DNA of 64,000 nucleotides from Emydura subglobosa. Taxonomy: Eukaryota > Chordata > Testudines > Chelidae. A program made the translations under genes and the position numbers. Where the stretch lies: contig ML679970.1 in NCBI GenBank assembly GCA_007922225.1, positions 40,380,212-40,444,211 on the forward strand, in the 5' to 3' direction. The notes under the pieces were generated by a model. The model had not been told where the DNA came from, made no database searches, and saw only the letters and a list, made by a program, of their open reading frames with translations. This document shows, piece by piece, positions 36,613-49,239 of the stretch (positions are counted from its first letter, which is position 1; each line of letters opens with the position of its first letter).

Positions 36613-37387
36613 GAGTGCTAGTCCAGCTTCCCCTAGGAGGGAAGCTGTCCATTAAGATAAGGTTTGTGCCATAGGGCTGTGGGGAAGCATTTGTCTGTGG
36701 CACTTCATGCAGCTATTGGCTAATCTGAACTGGGACTGGAGTCTGTCTGTCTCTGTTAAACAGATAATGGGGCAGATCTGAGGGCGTGGTGGGTTTTTAC
36801 ATTCTTACCTCACCTGGCTGCACTGACCAGGAGACAATAGTGTGACAGCCTTATGGTGACCCAGGGATGGCTATTTTATATGCTGGTCCCAAACCGTGTC
36901 CCACTTTGGCTTCAGACTGTGGGTTTCTGTTTCACTAGCAACTAAGGACCAGTCCGCTATTAACCCCCCGTGGGCTGGAATGCTGTGGAGATCCCAAATT
37001 GTGTGTTTGCTGACAGGATTGTGAAGTGTGTGAAAGGGCTGAGAAGCTGCCATTCTCCCCAGGCTCTGCAGAGTCCAGCTGATGCACGCCACGTATTATG
37101 GTCCCTCTGTACAGACTGAGAAATCAGCTCGGGGAGACGCTCAGAGGGGGAAAGGGGTTATATGGGTGTACCAAAATAGAGACCTGCAGCTGTTTTGAAT
37201 ATGTGTAGCAGCATCAAAGTGCATGAGAAACACCAGCAGATCTGCTGGCTAACAACTTTAATTTAAAAGTTACTTTTAGGATCTTGATATAGCTTTTCCA
37301 GTATCAGTGTGTGTTAAAGGGCTGCTTACTAAGGAACTGTATGTTTGCAGCGTGCTTGTAGCATGTCAGTCCCAGGATATCAGAGAG

Positions 37388-37574
37388 GCGAGATGGGTGA
37401 GGTAATGTCTTTTATTGGACCAGCTGCGGTTGGGGAGAGACCAGCTTTGGCGCTAACACAGAGCTCTGTGCAGCCACAGTACACTGAACAAGCGTGCTGA
37501 ATAGCTGGAAAACGTGTCTCTTTCACTAGAGAAGTAGGTCCAATAAAAGAGTGCCTCACCCACCTTGTCTCGCT
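37388..37574. repeat. MITE with about 35-base terminal inverted repeats
   Basis: Left arm 37,388-37,421 (gatgggtgaggtaatgtc, then ttttattggacc) matches the reverse complement of the right arm 37,537-37,574 (ggtccaataaaagagtgcct, then cacccaccttgtct). The 115-base interior has no coding potential. The wording is one I associate with a common turtle/crocodile nonautonomous DNA element. Confidence 0.7.
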
Positions 37575-37670
37575 AAAGGCTGGTCTACCCTGCACCCTTA
37601 CATGGGTATAACTATTGCACAGGGGGGTGAAAAATCCATCTGAGCAATACGCTGCCGTGGCCTTGTCAAA
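37575..37670. repeat. hAT-type MITE fragment
   Basis: Reads 'gggtataactattgcacagg' and 'ggggtgaaaaatccatctga', the same element wording as at 40,980-41,115. Directly abuts the preceding MITE. Confidence 0.45.
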
Positions 37671-38007
37671 GGAAGCCAGCTAATCTTGCCTTTTCCTCAG
37701 TGAGATATTTGTGTATCCAGGGTCAGCACTGCCAGCTCTTTTCTGGTGGCCCCGGGAATTTTTGCAGAACTGAAACTTTTGCATTTTAAAAAGCACCAGA
37801 ACCGTTTCCAGCCCTTCCTTTGGTGATGGAAGCTTCCCAAATGTGACCTGACACTGCATTGCCAACCTGAGTCTGCCTCACACACAGGTCCTGAGTGAGG
37901 CATGGGCTGTCCTGCCCATCCCAGCGAGAAGTTAGCCCCCAACTATTATGACAACTGTGCACATGTCAATGCTGTGAACTGTCCCTTGGGCAGAACCATC
38001 TGGCTAG

Positions 38008-38195
38008 ATTGTGGGCGGGGCTTGAGATTGTGGGCGGGGTTTGGGATTGTGAGGTTTGGGTGTGTGGGTGGGGCTGAGAATGTGGGCCTGTTTTGGGAAC
38101 GGTGGGTGGGGTTTTAGCTTGTGGGCAAAATTGGGATTTATGGCTGTCTTGGTTTTATGGATGGGGCTTGGATGTGTGGGTGGGGCATATTTAGG
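38008..38195 (+). repeat. Degenerate GTGGGYGGGG tandem array
   Basis: At least eight imperfect units of the type 'gtgggcggggcttgagatt' with varied 20-30 base spacing. Strong strand asymmetry: G on +, C on -. GC-box and CACCC-box like matches occur in every unit. Confidence 0.7.
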
Positions 38196-40732
38196 GCTCC
38201 TCCCACTTTTTTTCCCCATGCTGCCTGCTGATTGTGGCTCAGAAGGCCGGTTGGTAGCGGTCTGGCCTGGTGTATTTTGCTTTGCCTTTGTATATGACAG
38301 ATCTGCCCTCGTAGCCAGCTCCTCCTCCTGCTCTGGTCTCCCTTCAAGGGAGACCAATTCTCCAAGAGGCCGGCTTCCCTTCAATGCCCCGTCCCTGGGC
38401 CTCTGTGTGCGTTTGTTTGTCCATCCCACGGATCCACATGTAAGCCGGCATTGCCCTCTGTGCAACCTTTACCGCGCCCCCTCCCCATCCCTCCCAGCGC
38501 TCAGCACCACTGCTGCCAATAATCTGTGATGTCCTTGCCAAACTCGGGGAAGCATGCGTGGAATGCAAACCCACACGCGAGCCGGGACGCTCAGTCCAGC
38601 CCCCACCTGGGTGCTGCTGCTCTAAACCGCCGACATTGCTGTCCTCAGGGACGGAGACGCGGATGGTGAAGGGGGAGGGACATGGGGGGCGGGTTAATAT
38701 CCAGAGCCAAAATAGTTTTAAGCCCCTGGATTCCCTTCTGGGAATCCTAAAGAAAACCAGGTTGAAAATGCTAGTTTACTGGGCGAGACGGGAACAGCTG
38801 TGTCAACGCAGACACGGTCAACCCGCTCCTCTGATCTCAGCCAGCTGTCCCGGGTGGCAATTGTCCCATCAAAGGGTCTCAGGGGCCGGGGGGGCTTATT
38901 TTGACTCCAGATCGGGAGCCGGTGTGCCAGGCTTTGTTGCAGAGGATGATAACAAGGCTGGGAGAGGGGCAGGGTCTCTTGCATGCACAGCAGCAGCAGC
39001 AATCATGTGGGGAGTTAAGGGGGCAGCCCCCTTCCCTGGCCGAGTTGTGCAGCCGCACTCCCGGGACCGGGCTCTCAGCGGCGCTCCCCCAGTTGTGGTG
39101 GGGTGCAGCCGATGCACATGGGCTGGGAGTCTAGCCCCAGCAGTGCGTTCCCGCCGGGGCCTCGCAGATCGGAGCAGCTCCCCACTTCCGGAGCCCCGGC
39201 GGCCCGGGGCTGGCTGGCGTAGCCGTTGAAAAGGGCCAGGTTATTTGACCAGCCTGCCTTCCTGAGCTGTGTCTGCAGCCATCCCGCCCTGCCTGGAGCT
39301 GGCCAGGCTTCGGACAGGTCAGTGGGTGGCTAGGAGACCTCGGGACCTGCGGCAAGCGGGAGCCCAGAGCCCAGCCCAGGGTGAGGAGGTGCACGTCCCA
39401 CTGCCCCCAGAGCCCAGCCCTGCCCTGAGAACTGGGAGTTACTAACCCCATGGCCCTTCTTGTCCTGGCTAAATTCCAGAGCATGTAAAGACGGTGGTTC
39501 TCGTGTCCTGGGAGCACCCCGGCTTTCCCACGTGCTGCTGAGCGCAGCTCCAGAATTGCCGAAGAAGAGCCTGTGCCAGGGTTGACCCTGGGATGGCTTC
39601 CTGACTCTTAGCAGGCGGGTGCGCGATCACAGAGGGGGGCCCCCTCCAAGTGTGGATCTGAGGCCCCCCCCCTCCACAGATGCTGAAAGGATCCTTCCTT
39701 CCCCCCTTGATCTTAGCGAAAAGGCCAAGCTGCCGCTAGTAAGACAATGGCCCTTGGCTTTGCCCGCAGGCTGGGTTTTGCAGGGGCACTCCCTGCCCCC
39801 CAGCAGACAGCAGAGAGGTGAGGCAAGCTACTGCCCAGAGGGCGGGCCCCAGAGCGGCTCGGGTGGGTGCCAGGGTCCCCAGGGACGGGGAAGCGGCGTT
39901 TGCCAATGGCAGGAAAGAGGCCTGCAGATAGCGGGTGCAGCCGGCGCTCCGGGAAGGGAGCAGATGGCAGGCGAGAATAGGTCATGGGATGAAAGGGATC
40001 AGCAGCGCACGCCTCTTGTTACTGCTGGATTCGTTGGCAGGGCAGTGCTCAGTGCCTGGCCTGTAGGGCTCCGAGCCGTCATCAAAGCGCCCGGCTTACT
40101 GTCAGAGGACAGCCAGGGGCCAGCAGGGAGGTGCTTGTTCGATCCCGCCGGAGAGACGCACAGGCCTCAGCTCGCATACCCCAAAGCCCTGGGGAGCTGG
40201 GACTGGGCTGCTCATTCACCACGCGCCTCTCGGCAGCTCTGATTCCCACAGCTCCCGGGCAGGGGAGCCCCTCAGCCCCTCCAGTGAGGGGACTTGAGGG
40301 GGCTGCTGGCAGTGATGGATGGCTAGACCTGAAGCAGGGGGGCTGTCTAGACCGAGGGCTCCGGGGGGGGCTTGGGAAGTGTTTTATCTTTAACACCCCT
40401 ACTGCCACCTCCTGATCTGAGCTCTGGGGCGTTTCCAGGGGAGGGGCTGTGGCTTGCTGCAGAGGGCCGCATTGGCACCACGCCTGCCAGCCCAGTGTGT
40501 TTGTGTCCCCCACAGATGTGGCGGTTTGACCAAGACAATCTGCTCAAATGGCAGGACATTTGGCTGCTCAGAAGGACAGCATCTCTGGCTGTATCGCCCT
40601 GCTCCTGTGGCCAGGACAGAGAGGGTGGTGGAGGGATCAGCTGACTGGATTTGCTACTGACATGCTGTGCAGCTATGGACGAGGCTCCGTGCCTCTGTTT
40701 CCCCACATGTAACATGGGTGTTCTGGAAAGGA

Positions 40733-40880
40733 TGGCCCAGTGGTTAGGTGCTAGCCTGCGACTTAGGAAATCTGGGCTCCGTTCCCTGCTTTGAGTCACC
40801 TTGGGCGAGTCACATAGCTGCTCTGTGCCTCAGTTTCCCCATCTGTGAAATGGGGGTGATAATTCTTCCCTGCCCCACAA
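40733..40880 (+). repeat. MIR element
   Basis: Head 'cagtggttaggtgctagcct', middle 'tcaccttgggcgagtcacat', tail 'cctcagtttccccatctgtg' then 'aaatgggggtgataa'. Nearly full consensus order. Confidence 0.75.
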
Positions 40881-40979
40881 AGGATAAATACATTAAAGGT
40901 GGTGAGGTGCTTGTGGCCCATGGTAACAGGAGCCAGAGAAGCACCTTAAGATGGTGCTGCTCTCCTCCTAACCCCCAGA

Positions 40980-41115
40980 GGCAGTAGCTACGTCGGCGGG
41001 AGCAGCTCTCCCTTTGACACAGTGCTGTCCACACTGAGGCTTAGGTGGGTTTTTCACACCCCTGAGCGAGGTAGCTGTACGACTCTAGGTCTGTGGTATA
41101 GACCTGGTCTTAGGG
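40980..41115. repeat. hAT-type MITE fragment
   Basis: 'gtagctacgtcggcgggagc' on the left and 'cacacccctgagcgaggtag' followed by 'gtatagacctgg' on the right. Abuts the MIR to its left within 100 bases. Confidence 0.5.
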
Positions 41116-41914
41116 ATGTTAATTCCATGAGGGTTTGTAAAGCGCTCTGAGCTCCAGGGTGGATGCAGAGTGACTGTCCCCGCAATATGGGACAGCACTG
41201 GCCTGCCACGCTGTCGGGCCGCCCGTGCCCGGAAGCTGCGGTGCACCAGGCACAGGAGTGGCAGGAGGAGAGCATGCCCTTCTGGCTGCTTTATGGCATG
41301 GGGAGGGCTGAGAGGCCTGCCCGCTCATTTTGTTCGGCTCGTTTTTCATACTAGACTAGCAGCTCACATCTGCCTTGGTTTCTGTTTGTCTGCGCTCCTG
41401 CAGCTCAACTGGCGATGACTAATCTACAGTGCGGAGAAAGGAAGCCTTTGTGAGAGATCCCACCCCTTCAGTAAAGGGCTAGGAGCCGGGGGTCACATGG
41501 CTGAGATCACTGCAGCAAAAACAGGGACGACTTGGCTTGATGGTCCCGGTATCTCTCAGCAGGAAAAATACCCTTTAAACTCCCCCCGATCCGACTTCTT
41601 CCTGCCCTCCCTGGCGTGTCACAGAACCTCTGCAAAGGGCACCAGGCCAGGGTGCTAATGATTGCCTGCAAGTTGCCCACTGGGGCCTGCAGGTCAAGTG
41701 GGAACCAGGAGCCCCAAGACCAGCTGGAGAGGAGGCTCTCTGGGTGCGCCTTGTGGTGGGCTGCCCTTTGACTGGGTGTCTGCTCTTCCTCTCCTGAGTC
41801 AAGCCCGCCCCTTCCACCTCACACCCTGGCAGTGCAGGGGAGGACGAGGTATAATGACCCGCTGCTCCAAGTGCAACAGTCTGGGGTAGCAGGGATGATC
41901 AGGAGCCACCTTTA

Positions 41915-42090
41915 CCTGTAAGATGCTTCACAATCCTCCCGGCTTCCCCAGGGAGAGGTCACTATTGTCCGCACATTACAGATGGGGAAACTGAGGCACC
42001 GACCGACACCGTCGCAGGCCCAAGGCCATGGTGGCAGAGCCAAGATTAGAATTCAGAAACCACTGGCCCCTTGTCCTGTGCTCAGATCGC
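41915..42090 (+). repeat. L2/MIR-type remnant
   Basis: 'cattacagatggggaaactg' then 'aggcacc', followed by 'gcagagccaagattagaatt'; standard order of an old L2/MIR 3' end. Confidence 0.6.
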
Positions 42091-44129
42091 TAGATCAGTG
42101 GGTTTTAATCCTTACATCTTGTCTGCCCCTGCACTGAATCAGGATAATCCGTGTCCCAATAACTAACACAGAGAAATCAGGCCAGCCACTGGCCACCTGG
42201 ATACAGGGGCTTTCTTAGGACTCTCAGCAGCTCCTCGCAGTGCACTTTGCCCTGCGGCTCCGAGTTCTAATCTCACCATTGCCACCAGGAAATGCCCACT
42301 GAGGGAAGCCCTTGACGGCTCCGCAATGTATACAGCACGCTGCTGGCATGCCAGTTCTCCCTCGCCCTCTCTGAGCGCCTGCGTTCTCCAGCACACAAAG
42401 GCCGAGACCGAGCTCCTGAGCCGCAGTGGAAGTTTGTGCGTGTGGGCAGCTTCCACATTCGCTCTGCCCGGCCCGCCCCCGGCTTTCACAGGAGAGAGGT
42501 TCTCTCGTCCTGGGGCCCAGAACAATTTCCCGTGTGTTCCTAGCGCGGTGGCGAGTCGCCCGCGGGATGATTTTACAGCCGCTCTGAATGCTGGGCCTTA
42601 TGATGCGGACAAGACAGGCTGGAGGATGTGAGGCTTTGTAAGGACAAAGGGGCAAATGTCTGTTTGTGGCCGGAGGGGAAATAAAAACTCGTGGGCAGCT
42701 CAGACAGGGCTGAGCGTTGGTGGGGGGTGTCCCTTGGAAAGTTTAGCCTTGAGATAAGGGTGGGCGGGGAGGTTCCCTGCAGGATCTGCATCCTAGCTAG
42801 GGGGAAGATCTGGCCTTGGAAGGTCTATCTAGAGCAGAAGGAGGTGGAGGGGGCTGTGAATCCTGCCAAAGGCTTTCCCTGGTGTCTTGGCTATTAGGAA
42901 GTGTCCATTGCCGGGAAAGGATGAAGTCACGGCTCAATATGTGCCCATCTCATGCAAAGCTCAGCTGATGGCAGTGAGGGTCCATCTCCATCACCGCTGG
43001 GACCCAGCCCATCACACGCCCGTTGGCGTATAATTATCATCCAGTGGGACGGTAGCATAGCTCTATGTAAGCTTGAGACTCGCTCACTATTTACCAGCTG
43101 ATTTTTTCCAAGTGCCCTAAAATCCTCGTGCGGACTCAGATTGTCTCAAAAATGGATCTGCCTCATGGAGATGCGGGGTAGGATCAGTGGTCCAAATTGG
43201 AGGACGTTTGACAATGGGGTTCCTGAGATACAACTCCCCCCACCACGCAAGAACGTGGCACCAGCATTTTATGGTCCTTATGGAACTTTTCTTGAGCACA
43301 ACTGGGCAACCCAATCGAAGCAGCTGATTCAGTGATGGGCTCATCTAGCGCAGCAGGAAATTTCACCTGGGCAATCTAGGGTCTCAAGGCCTACTCCCTG
43401 CAGCCTCTACGCCCTCCCTTTGGAAGCCAAATGGCTACACGGCCCAAATTCACCCCATTGACATCCATGGCGACATGCTGTAATGTGGCTCTGTGGATCA
43501 TCCAGAGGGAGTTTTGTGTCGTCGGGCTGGTGGGGTTTCGTTTTGCCCCACTGTGGGTAGGAGGGCCCTGCTAGACATGGCACCTCCCTCGTGGGCTCTG
43601 GCAGGCGTGCCCGGTGCTATGCACATGGTTATTTATACACCATGTGAGTAATGCCCGGGTCCTTGTGAGCAAGGTGGCCAGTGATGACTGGCGGCGAATG
43701 GCATTTGGGTGGCCGACGGGAACAAAGGACGGAGCGGCGTCGAAGGAATGAAAGCAATCTGCAGCTGCGGGGTGGCAGGTGGCGCGTGCGGGCTTCCCTG
43801 CAGGAGGCCAGGACTGGGTCACAAATGGAATGAGTTGGGCGGCCTCGTCTCTGGCCTCGTGGGCTCAGCACAGTGGCGATCCCGACCCAGGAACAGCTGG
43901 GGTGCCGGGGGTAAGAATGGGGATGTGGCGCTGGCAGTGGCGTGGGAGACGTGGCACTGGCAGAGCGGGGGGGGGGGGAAGCAGGGGATGCAGTGAGGTC
44001 AGATTTGGGGCCACAACAGGCAGCACCAGCCGAGCTGGTCCAGGGGGGACCCGGAGCTGGAATGCCCGGAGGCACTGCCCTGCAGGGCCGGCTAGCAGGG
44101 ATTGGGCGTGGGCCCCGCTGAGCTGGGAG

Positions 44130-45600
44130 GGCAGTGCTGGGAGAGGCATGGCGGGTGGGGACTGAGGAGGACTGGCAGAGCTGCGTGAGTGGGAAGCTTT
44201 CCGAATGCAGCCGGCCCCTCCCTGGCTGGGATGCGAAATAAAGCCCTCGTTGAGCTCTGCACAGCCCCGGGGCAGTTACACAGAACAAATCTGTGCTGCG
44301 AGACAAAGGTCCTGTGGGGACCCCGGCGCTTCCTGGCACGTGTGTCTGTAAGTGCCCCTGGGTACCCGCCACTGGGAGAGAGGCACTGGCCCTCTGGCAC
44401 CTTACCCCCTCCCTGGGCTCTGGGATCTCCAACTGAGACAGGGCAGGGAGGTAACGGGAGGCGACATCGGACCCTGCAGACTGGAGTCGGAGCAGCTGTC
44501 GTCTCCCGCCTGGTTCCCAGCCCGTGGCGGCGCGGCGAGCTCCTTGCCAGGCAAACACATGGCTCCGCCAGGAGGAAAACTTTAGCTCTTTCTCCCCTCT
44601 CCTCCCCGTCGCCGTGCAGCCTGGGACGGAGCTGGACTGCTGCACCCGCACAGCGAGCCCCGGGCACGCGAAATCGCTCCCTCGCTGTCTAAATCAGTCG
44701 CACCTTGGTTCTGCCTCTGCTGTGCTCTCACCCCCCTGGATCCCCTCTCCGCCGGCCCGGCGCCCGCAGCCGGGGGGAGTTACAGATCTCCCCCATTCTC
44801 CTACCTGTTCTGTCCGTCCCGGGCCGGCGGTGCCTCCTACTCCCACATTGTCACCCGGAGAGGCGCTTGCAACAACTGGCAGTGACATCAGCCAGGAACA
44901 ATGAAATGCTTGACAGCCCAGGCGCAGGCCAGAGGCTGGGGAATATTCCCCCCACCCCCCCAGCCTCCATCCCTCCCTCCAGGATCCAATTACAGCGGAT
45001 AAAGGAGCCACTAAAAGGAACAATGCATACTGGGTAAGGCCATCTGCCAAGGACAGGGACATTCCATCCCCCGCCTCCCACCCCACCCCCCCGCGGGCAT
45101 ATGCTCACCCTTTGTAATTGCATTCTTTCCTGGTAACCGAGCGGCCAGCCCGGCGTCAAGGACACGGCCAGCGGGCCTGGCGCGGGGTCCCTGGCACAGG
45201 GAGGGCTCTGCTCTTTCCAGCACCCTCTCCCCGCCGCGGAGCAAGTGGCTAAGATGCCGCCCGACCATCCGCCCGCGGGCGCCTGCTGTCGCCGGCCCAG
45301 CTGGAGAGGGGTTCTAGGGAGAAGGGCCGGGGGTAGGTGGGGGGCTGGATTGCTCCCCGCACCGCCCAGGCCGGGCGGGATCCATAGGCCCAGTGGGCAT
45401 TCCACAGGCTGCGCGGGATGGGTCTCCAAGGGGCAGAGCGGATCCCACAGACCAGAGTCAAAGCGGCACCAGGGGGCATGGAGGGAGAGGACCCCTGTGC
45501 CACCCGTTGCTCGCGCAGGAAAGGGGCATCGCTGCTCAGGCGCAGCTCAGAGCCCGTGGCCTCCCCCTTTAACCTAGAAACCCGGTGACGATAGGAAACG
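44130..45600. promoter_or_regulatory. CpG-rich segment, candidate PCBP4 5' promoter or regulatory block
   Basis: CpG density rises clearly, most around 44.5-44.85 and 45.13-45.45 kb (for example 'ggcggcgcggcgagc' near 44.53). Located 15 kb upstream of the PCBP4 coding start on its transcribed side. I could not define an exon with confidence, so the link to PCBP4 is inference from position. Confidence 0.35.
44894..45115. promoter_or_regulatory. Cluster of SOX-type motifs
   Basis: AGGAACAATG occurs twice on the + strand (44,894-44,903 and 45,016-45,025), and CTTTGT at 45,110-45,115 is the reverse form ACAAAG. The local sequence between is less GC-rich than its flanks, as for an embedded noncoding element. 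Function is inference. Confidence 0.35.
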
Positions 45601-45720
45601 GGCGTTGCTGCAGCTGCTGTCACGCTTGAGGGCTTGCAGTGGAGCCTGGAAAGGGCCCTGGGCTGTAACGTGCCTGTCCTGCCATGCAGCACATCACTGG
45701 CACTGCAGGGTCCCCTCCAG

Positions 45721-45803
45721 GCCTAGATCCACACCGGTATTTAGGCGCCTAACGTCCACTGCAATAACGAGTTGGTGCCTAAAACCCCGTGTGGATCTGG
45801 GCC
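45721..45803. repeat. Short palindromic MITE
   Basis: Left arm 'tagatccacaccggtattta' plus 'ggcgccta'; right arm 'ggtgcctaaaaccccgtgtg' plus 'gatctggg', inverted copies about 28 bases long separated by about 22 bases. Related to 7,991-8,065. Confidence 0.7.
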
Positions 45804-46756
45804 CTGTGGAGCCTGGCTTTCAGTGCTGTCATGTGGCATGACCACGTCGTGGCTGGTGCAGACACCTCTCCCCAAGGGGATGATCCTGTCATGTCTTCCA
45901 GACAGCACCTGCTCCCAATCTGCCACAGGGCGCTGAGGAACGTTTCTGGTTTCCTGGCCGTCGCTTTAGCATTCTGGCAACACTCAGCTTAGCAAAATAG
46001 CCCCTCTTTCTCCCACTGATCCGCTCGCTGGTGCAGCAGGGCTAGGGATCGAGCATGGCGTTCCTCCGGGTTTCAACCTGTCCACATGTTGCCTTTCCAA
46101 GGTAGGTAGATGTCAGGCCGGGATGGTCCTGCATGTGCATCCCCCGACCTGCTGGGGTCCTGGCGGGCAGCGTCCCCTTGGATACGGTCCCTATAAAGAG
46201 GGAGGTTTCCTGCAGAAAGTGGCAATTGTGGCTTTGGGTTGAGGATTTTCCTTGCGAGGGGTAACGTCCCCAGGACACCGTATTCCCAGACGTGACTGCG
46301 CTGCCATTGGCTCTTGCTTCTGCATTTTAACATGCCTTGTGGCCACGTTTCATATTTCAGCCTCTGCCGGGGCTGGTGGTTGGGCCCGCCCCCGGTACCT
46401 ATCCACACCATTGGGCCACCCCAGCCTGCTGCAAAGCAGACGTGCCCTTGCTGGGCTGGAGACAGCATGGAGGCCCCATGTCGTAGCAGAGGGCCACCAA
46501 TGTCTCACCCCTGCCGGGGCTCAAGGAGCACGGATGCTGCGCAGCATCGCTGCCTCCAAAGGTCAGCTGATGGCGGACAGCGCTGAGTCGTAATCCTCCC
46601 GTGGCGAGGATGGACTGGAAGATGGGCCAGGACTAGGACATGGGGCGCCGACGTGCACACCACTACTGCTGAGGGCCCAGGGGGGTCCCACCAGCCAAGG
46701 ATCTGCCCATTGGGTTTTGTCATCACACAAAGGAATGAGAGGAGGCGACAGCCTAT

Positions 46757-47450
46757 CATACAGTTGGAAGGGACCTCAGGAGCTATCTAGTCCAACCCCC
46801 TTCTCAAAGCAGGACTAACCTCAGCTATATCATCCCAGCCAGGGCTTTGTCAAGCCTCAGCTTAAAAACCTCTAAAGATGGAGATTCCACCACCTCTCTA
46901 GGTAACCCATTCCAGTGCTTCACCACCCTCCTAGTGAAAAGGTTTTTCCTAATGTCCAACCTAGACCTCCCCCACTGCAATCTGAGACCGTTGCTCCTTG
47001 TTCTGTCATCTGCCACCACCGAGAACAGCCTAGCCCCATCCTCCCTGGAACCTCCTTTCAGGTAGTTAAAGGCCGCTATCAAATCCCCCCTCATTCTTCT
47101 CTTTTGCAGACTAAACAAGCCCAGTTCCCTCAGCCTCTCCTCATAAGTCCTGTAATCCAGCCCCCTAATCATTTTTGTTGCCCTCCGCTGCACTCTCTCC
47201 AACTTGTCCACATCCTTTTTGTAGTGGGGGGCTCAAAACAGAACACAATACTCCAAATGCGGCCTCACTAATGCCGAATAGAGGGGAATAATCACTTCCC
47301 GCGACCTGCTGGCAATGCTCCTCCTAATGCAGCCCAATGTGCTACTAGCCTTGGGCACACTGCTGACTCATATCCAGCTTCTTATCCACTGTAACCCCCG
47401 GGACCTTTTCTGCAGAACTGCTGCCTAGCTCGTCGGTCCCCACTCTGTAG
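46757..47450 (-). mobile_element. CR1 LINE 3' fragment with long residual ORF2 frame
   Basis: A 5'-truncated CR1. The minus strand keeps a 128-codon open stretch (47,211-46,825) encoding the C-terminal tail of the LINE polyprotein ([19 protein letters not shown], then [19 protein letters not shown]). The 3' end lies near 46,757, where typical CR1 wording (ttggaagggacctcagg on the + strand) begins. Little decayed, so younger than the copy in PCBP4. Confidence 0.85.
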
Positions 47451-49239
47451 CTGTGGTGGGTGGGGTGATTTCTACCTGTGGCTGGCACGGGAACTGGTAA
47501 CACCTGGCTGGATGTGCAGGGTGCTGACCGGCTGTGTTTCCCGCGGTCGCGTCTTGTTGTCTCCATAATTTGGTTGCCGGGGGCTGGTTTTTGCAGGGTT
47601 CGTACGTTTCCAAATCAGGTCAAACGATGCCCCGATCAGGTCACCTGCAGGGATCCACCGTGGCGCCTGGGGGTCTAAAGGCAGGAGGCTCTGCCACTTG
47701 AGCTGTAAGGCGACTCTGCATATGTCAATGGCAACGTTGCAGTCAGGAATTCACCCCAGGCCTGTTCGTGTGGGGGCAGTCGCCATACTCACTGCTGTGC
47801 TGCTAGCGGGGTGACACCGAGTCCCACTGCGCGAGCCCGGGTTCTGCAACCTTGCTTGGAGCTCGCCACGCTGACTATGCTTAGTTGGAGGGGCTGCCTT
47901 TGCGCCTCACTGTGCAGCCTCCTCTGCCGCCTTGTCTTCTGCTGCCCTCCCCGCCCTTTTTAATCTCATGCAGGGTTTGCTGCACTCCTGTTCTCGCAGC
48001 GCCCCCCCCCTGGCCGAGCAGCAGGCTTGCAGCGATCTCCAAGTGCCCCAAGGCCCTGTTTTGCTGCCCTGGGGTTTTCGGAGCAGATTGGATGTTTGGA
48101 GAGAGATCTCCTGTGAGGCCCGGTCCCGCTGCCTCCCTTTGGTGTGGAGAGGCCTCCTTGGCATATGACTAGGAGAGAGGCTGTCTAGGGCCTCTTCTGG
48201 TCTGTCCTCTCCACCCCTTCCCTGGGGGCTGCTTGTCTCTGTCCCTTCACATGGGGTGTGGGAGGACAGGCCGGGGGGCTCCCTTGGTGAACACTGGGCA
48301 CTGGCCTGGCTCCCTGCGGTGACCAGCTGGGTTGGAGTTGTCCCCTCCGAGTGGAGGACGCGGTTGCAACGTGGGCACGTCTCTGCCAGCTTAGCCACAC
48401 ACCTCGCCAATTGCTCCTGTCTGGTCTGCGGCGGTTGGCTTGCTTCTCCTCCTGCCCATACCTTGGGAGCGCCCCTGAGGGGCAAGCGTTATGCACACGG
48501 CACCGGGGTCTCCCAGGCAGGCTTTTCTTCTGTGCTGTGGAGGCTGCCTGGAGCCTCCCGGGAGTTGGGTGTCACCCGTGCAGCCAGCGGCTCCTGAGGG
48601 GGTTGCTGCGAGGGGGCTCACAGTCGCGTCTCCAGGCCCCAGCTGGAATCAGGACCGGTGGTGGCAGCAGCACAGGCCCAATGCGAGAGATGGTCCCTGC
48701 CGCAGAGAACTCCCCACGTCATGATCCAGCTGGGAGCGGATGGCCTTGTCTCAACGCTTCGTCCACGAGGCGCGGGGATTTGCACCACTTCCAGCGTTCC
48801 CCTTTGGCCCAGGTGCCTGCCCCAGCCGTGTCTCAGCTGCGTGCAGCTTTCGTTCTGGAGCAGTGGGACTGTGCTGACCCTAGCACCCTGCACGGTGGGA
48901 GTGTGGCTAGGAGGCAGCGGGGCACTGAGGGACTAATAGATGCTGGGAGTCGAGCGTCTGTGTCTGTGCTCTGGGACAGCTGCCGAACGCCCATCACCAC
49001 CACCATCACCCCCTCCCAGGGCCCGGACCCCATTGTCCCAGCTGCTGTACCCATATGAGTCCCTGCCCCAAAGGGCTCATGCTCAGAGGACTAAGGCCTT
49101 GTGATGCAAGCAGAGCATGGTGGGGAACGTGGGCTACATGCTGTGAGCCATGGCTGTGGAGGAAGGAGTGGGCAGGGAGCGGAGAATAAGGGTGGGATGG
49201 AGACAAGAATTTGCAGGGCAGGGTTTTGAAGACAAGTAC

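Noticed and set aside
43629..44651. 340-codon minus-strand open frame
   Set aside because: Low-complexity Pro/Ser/Arg-rich translation with no domain, inside a GC/CpG-rich segment where stops are rare and several frames are open together.
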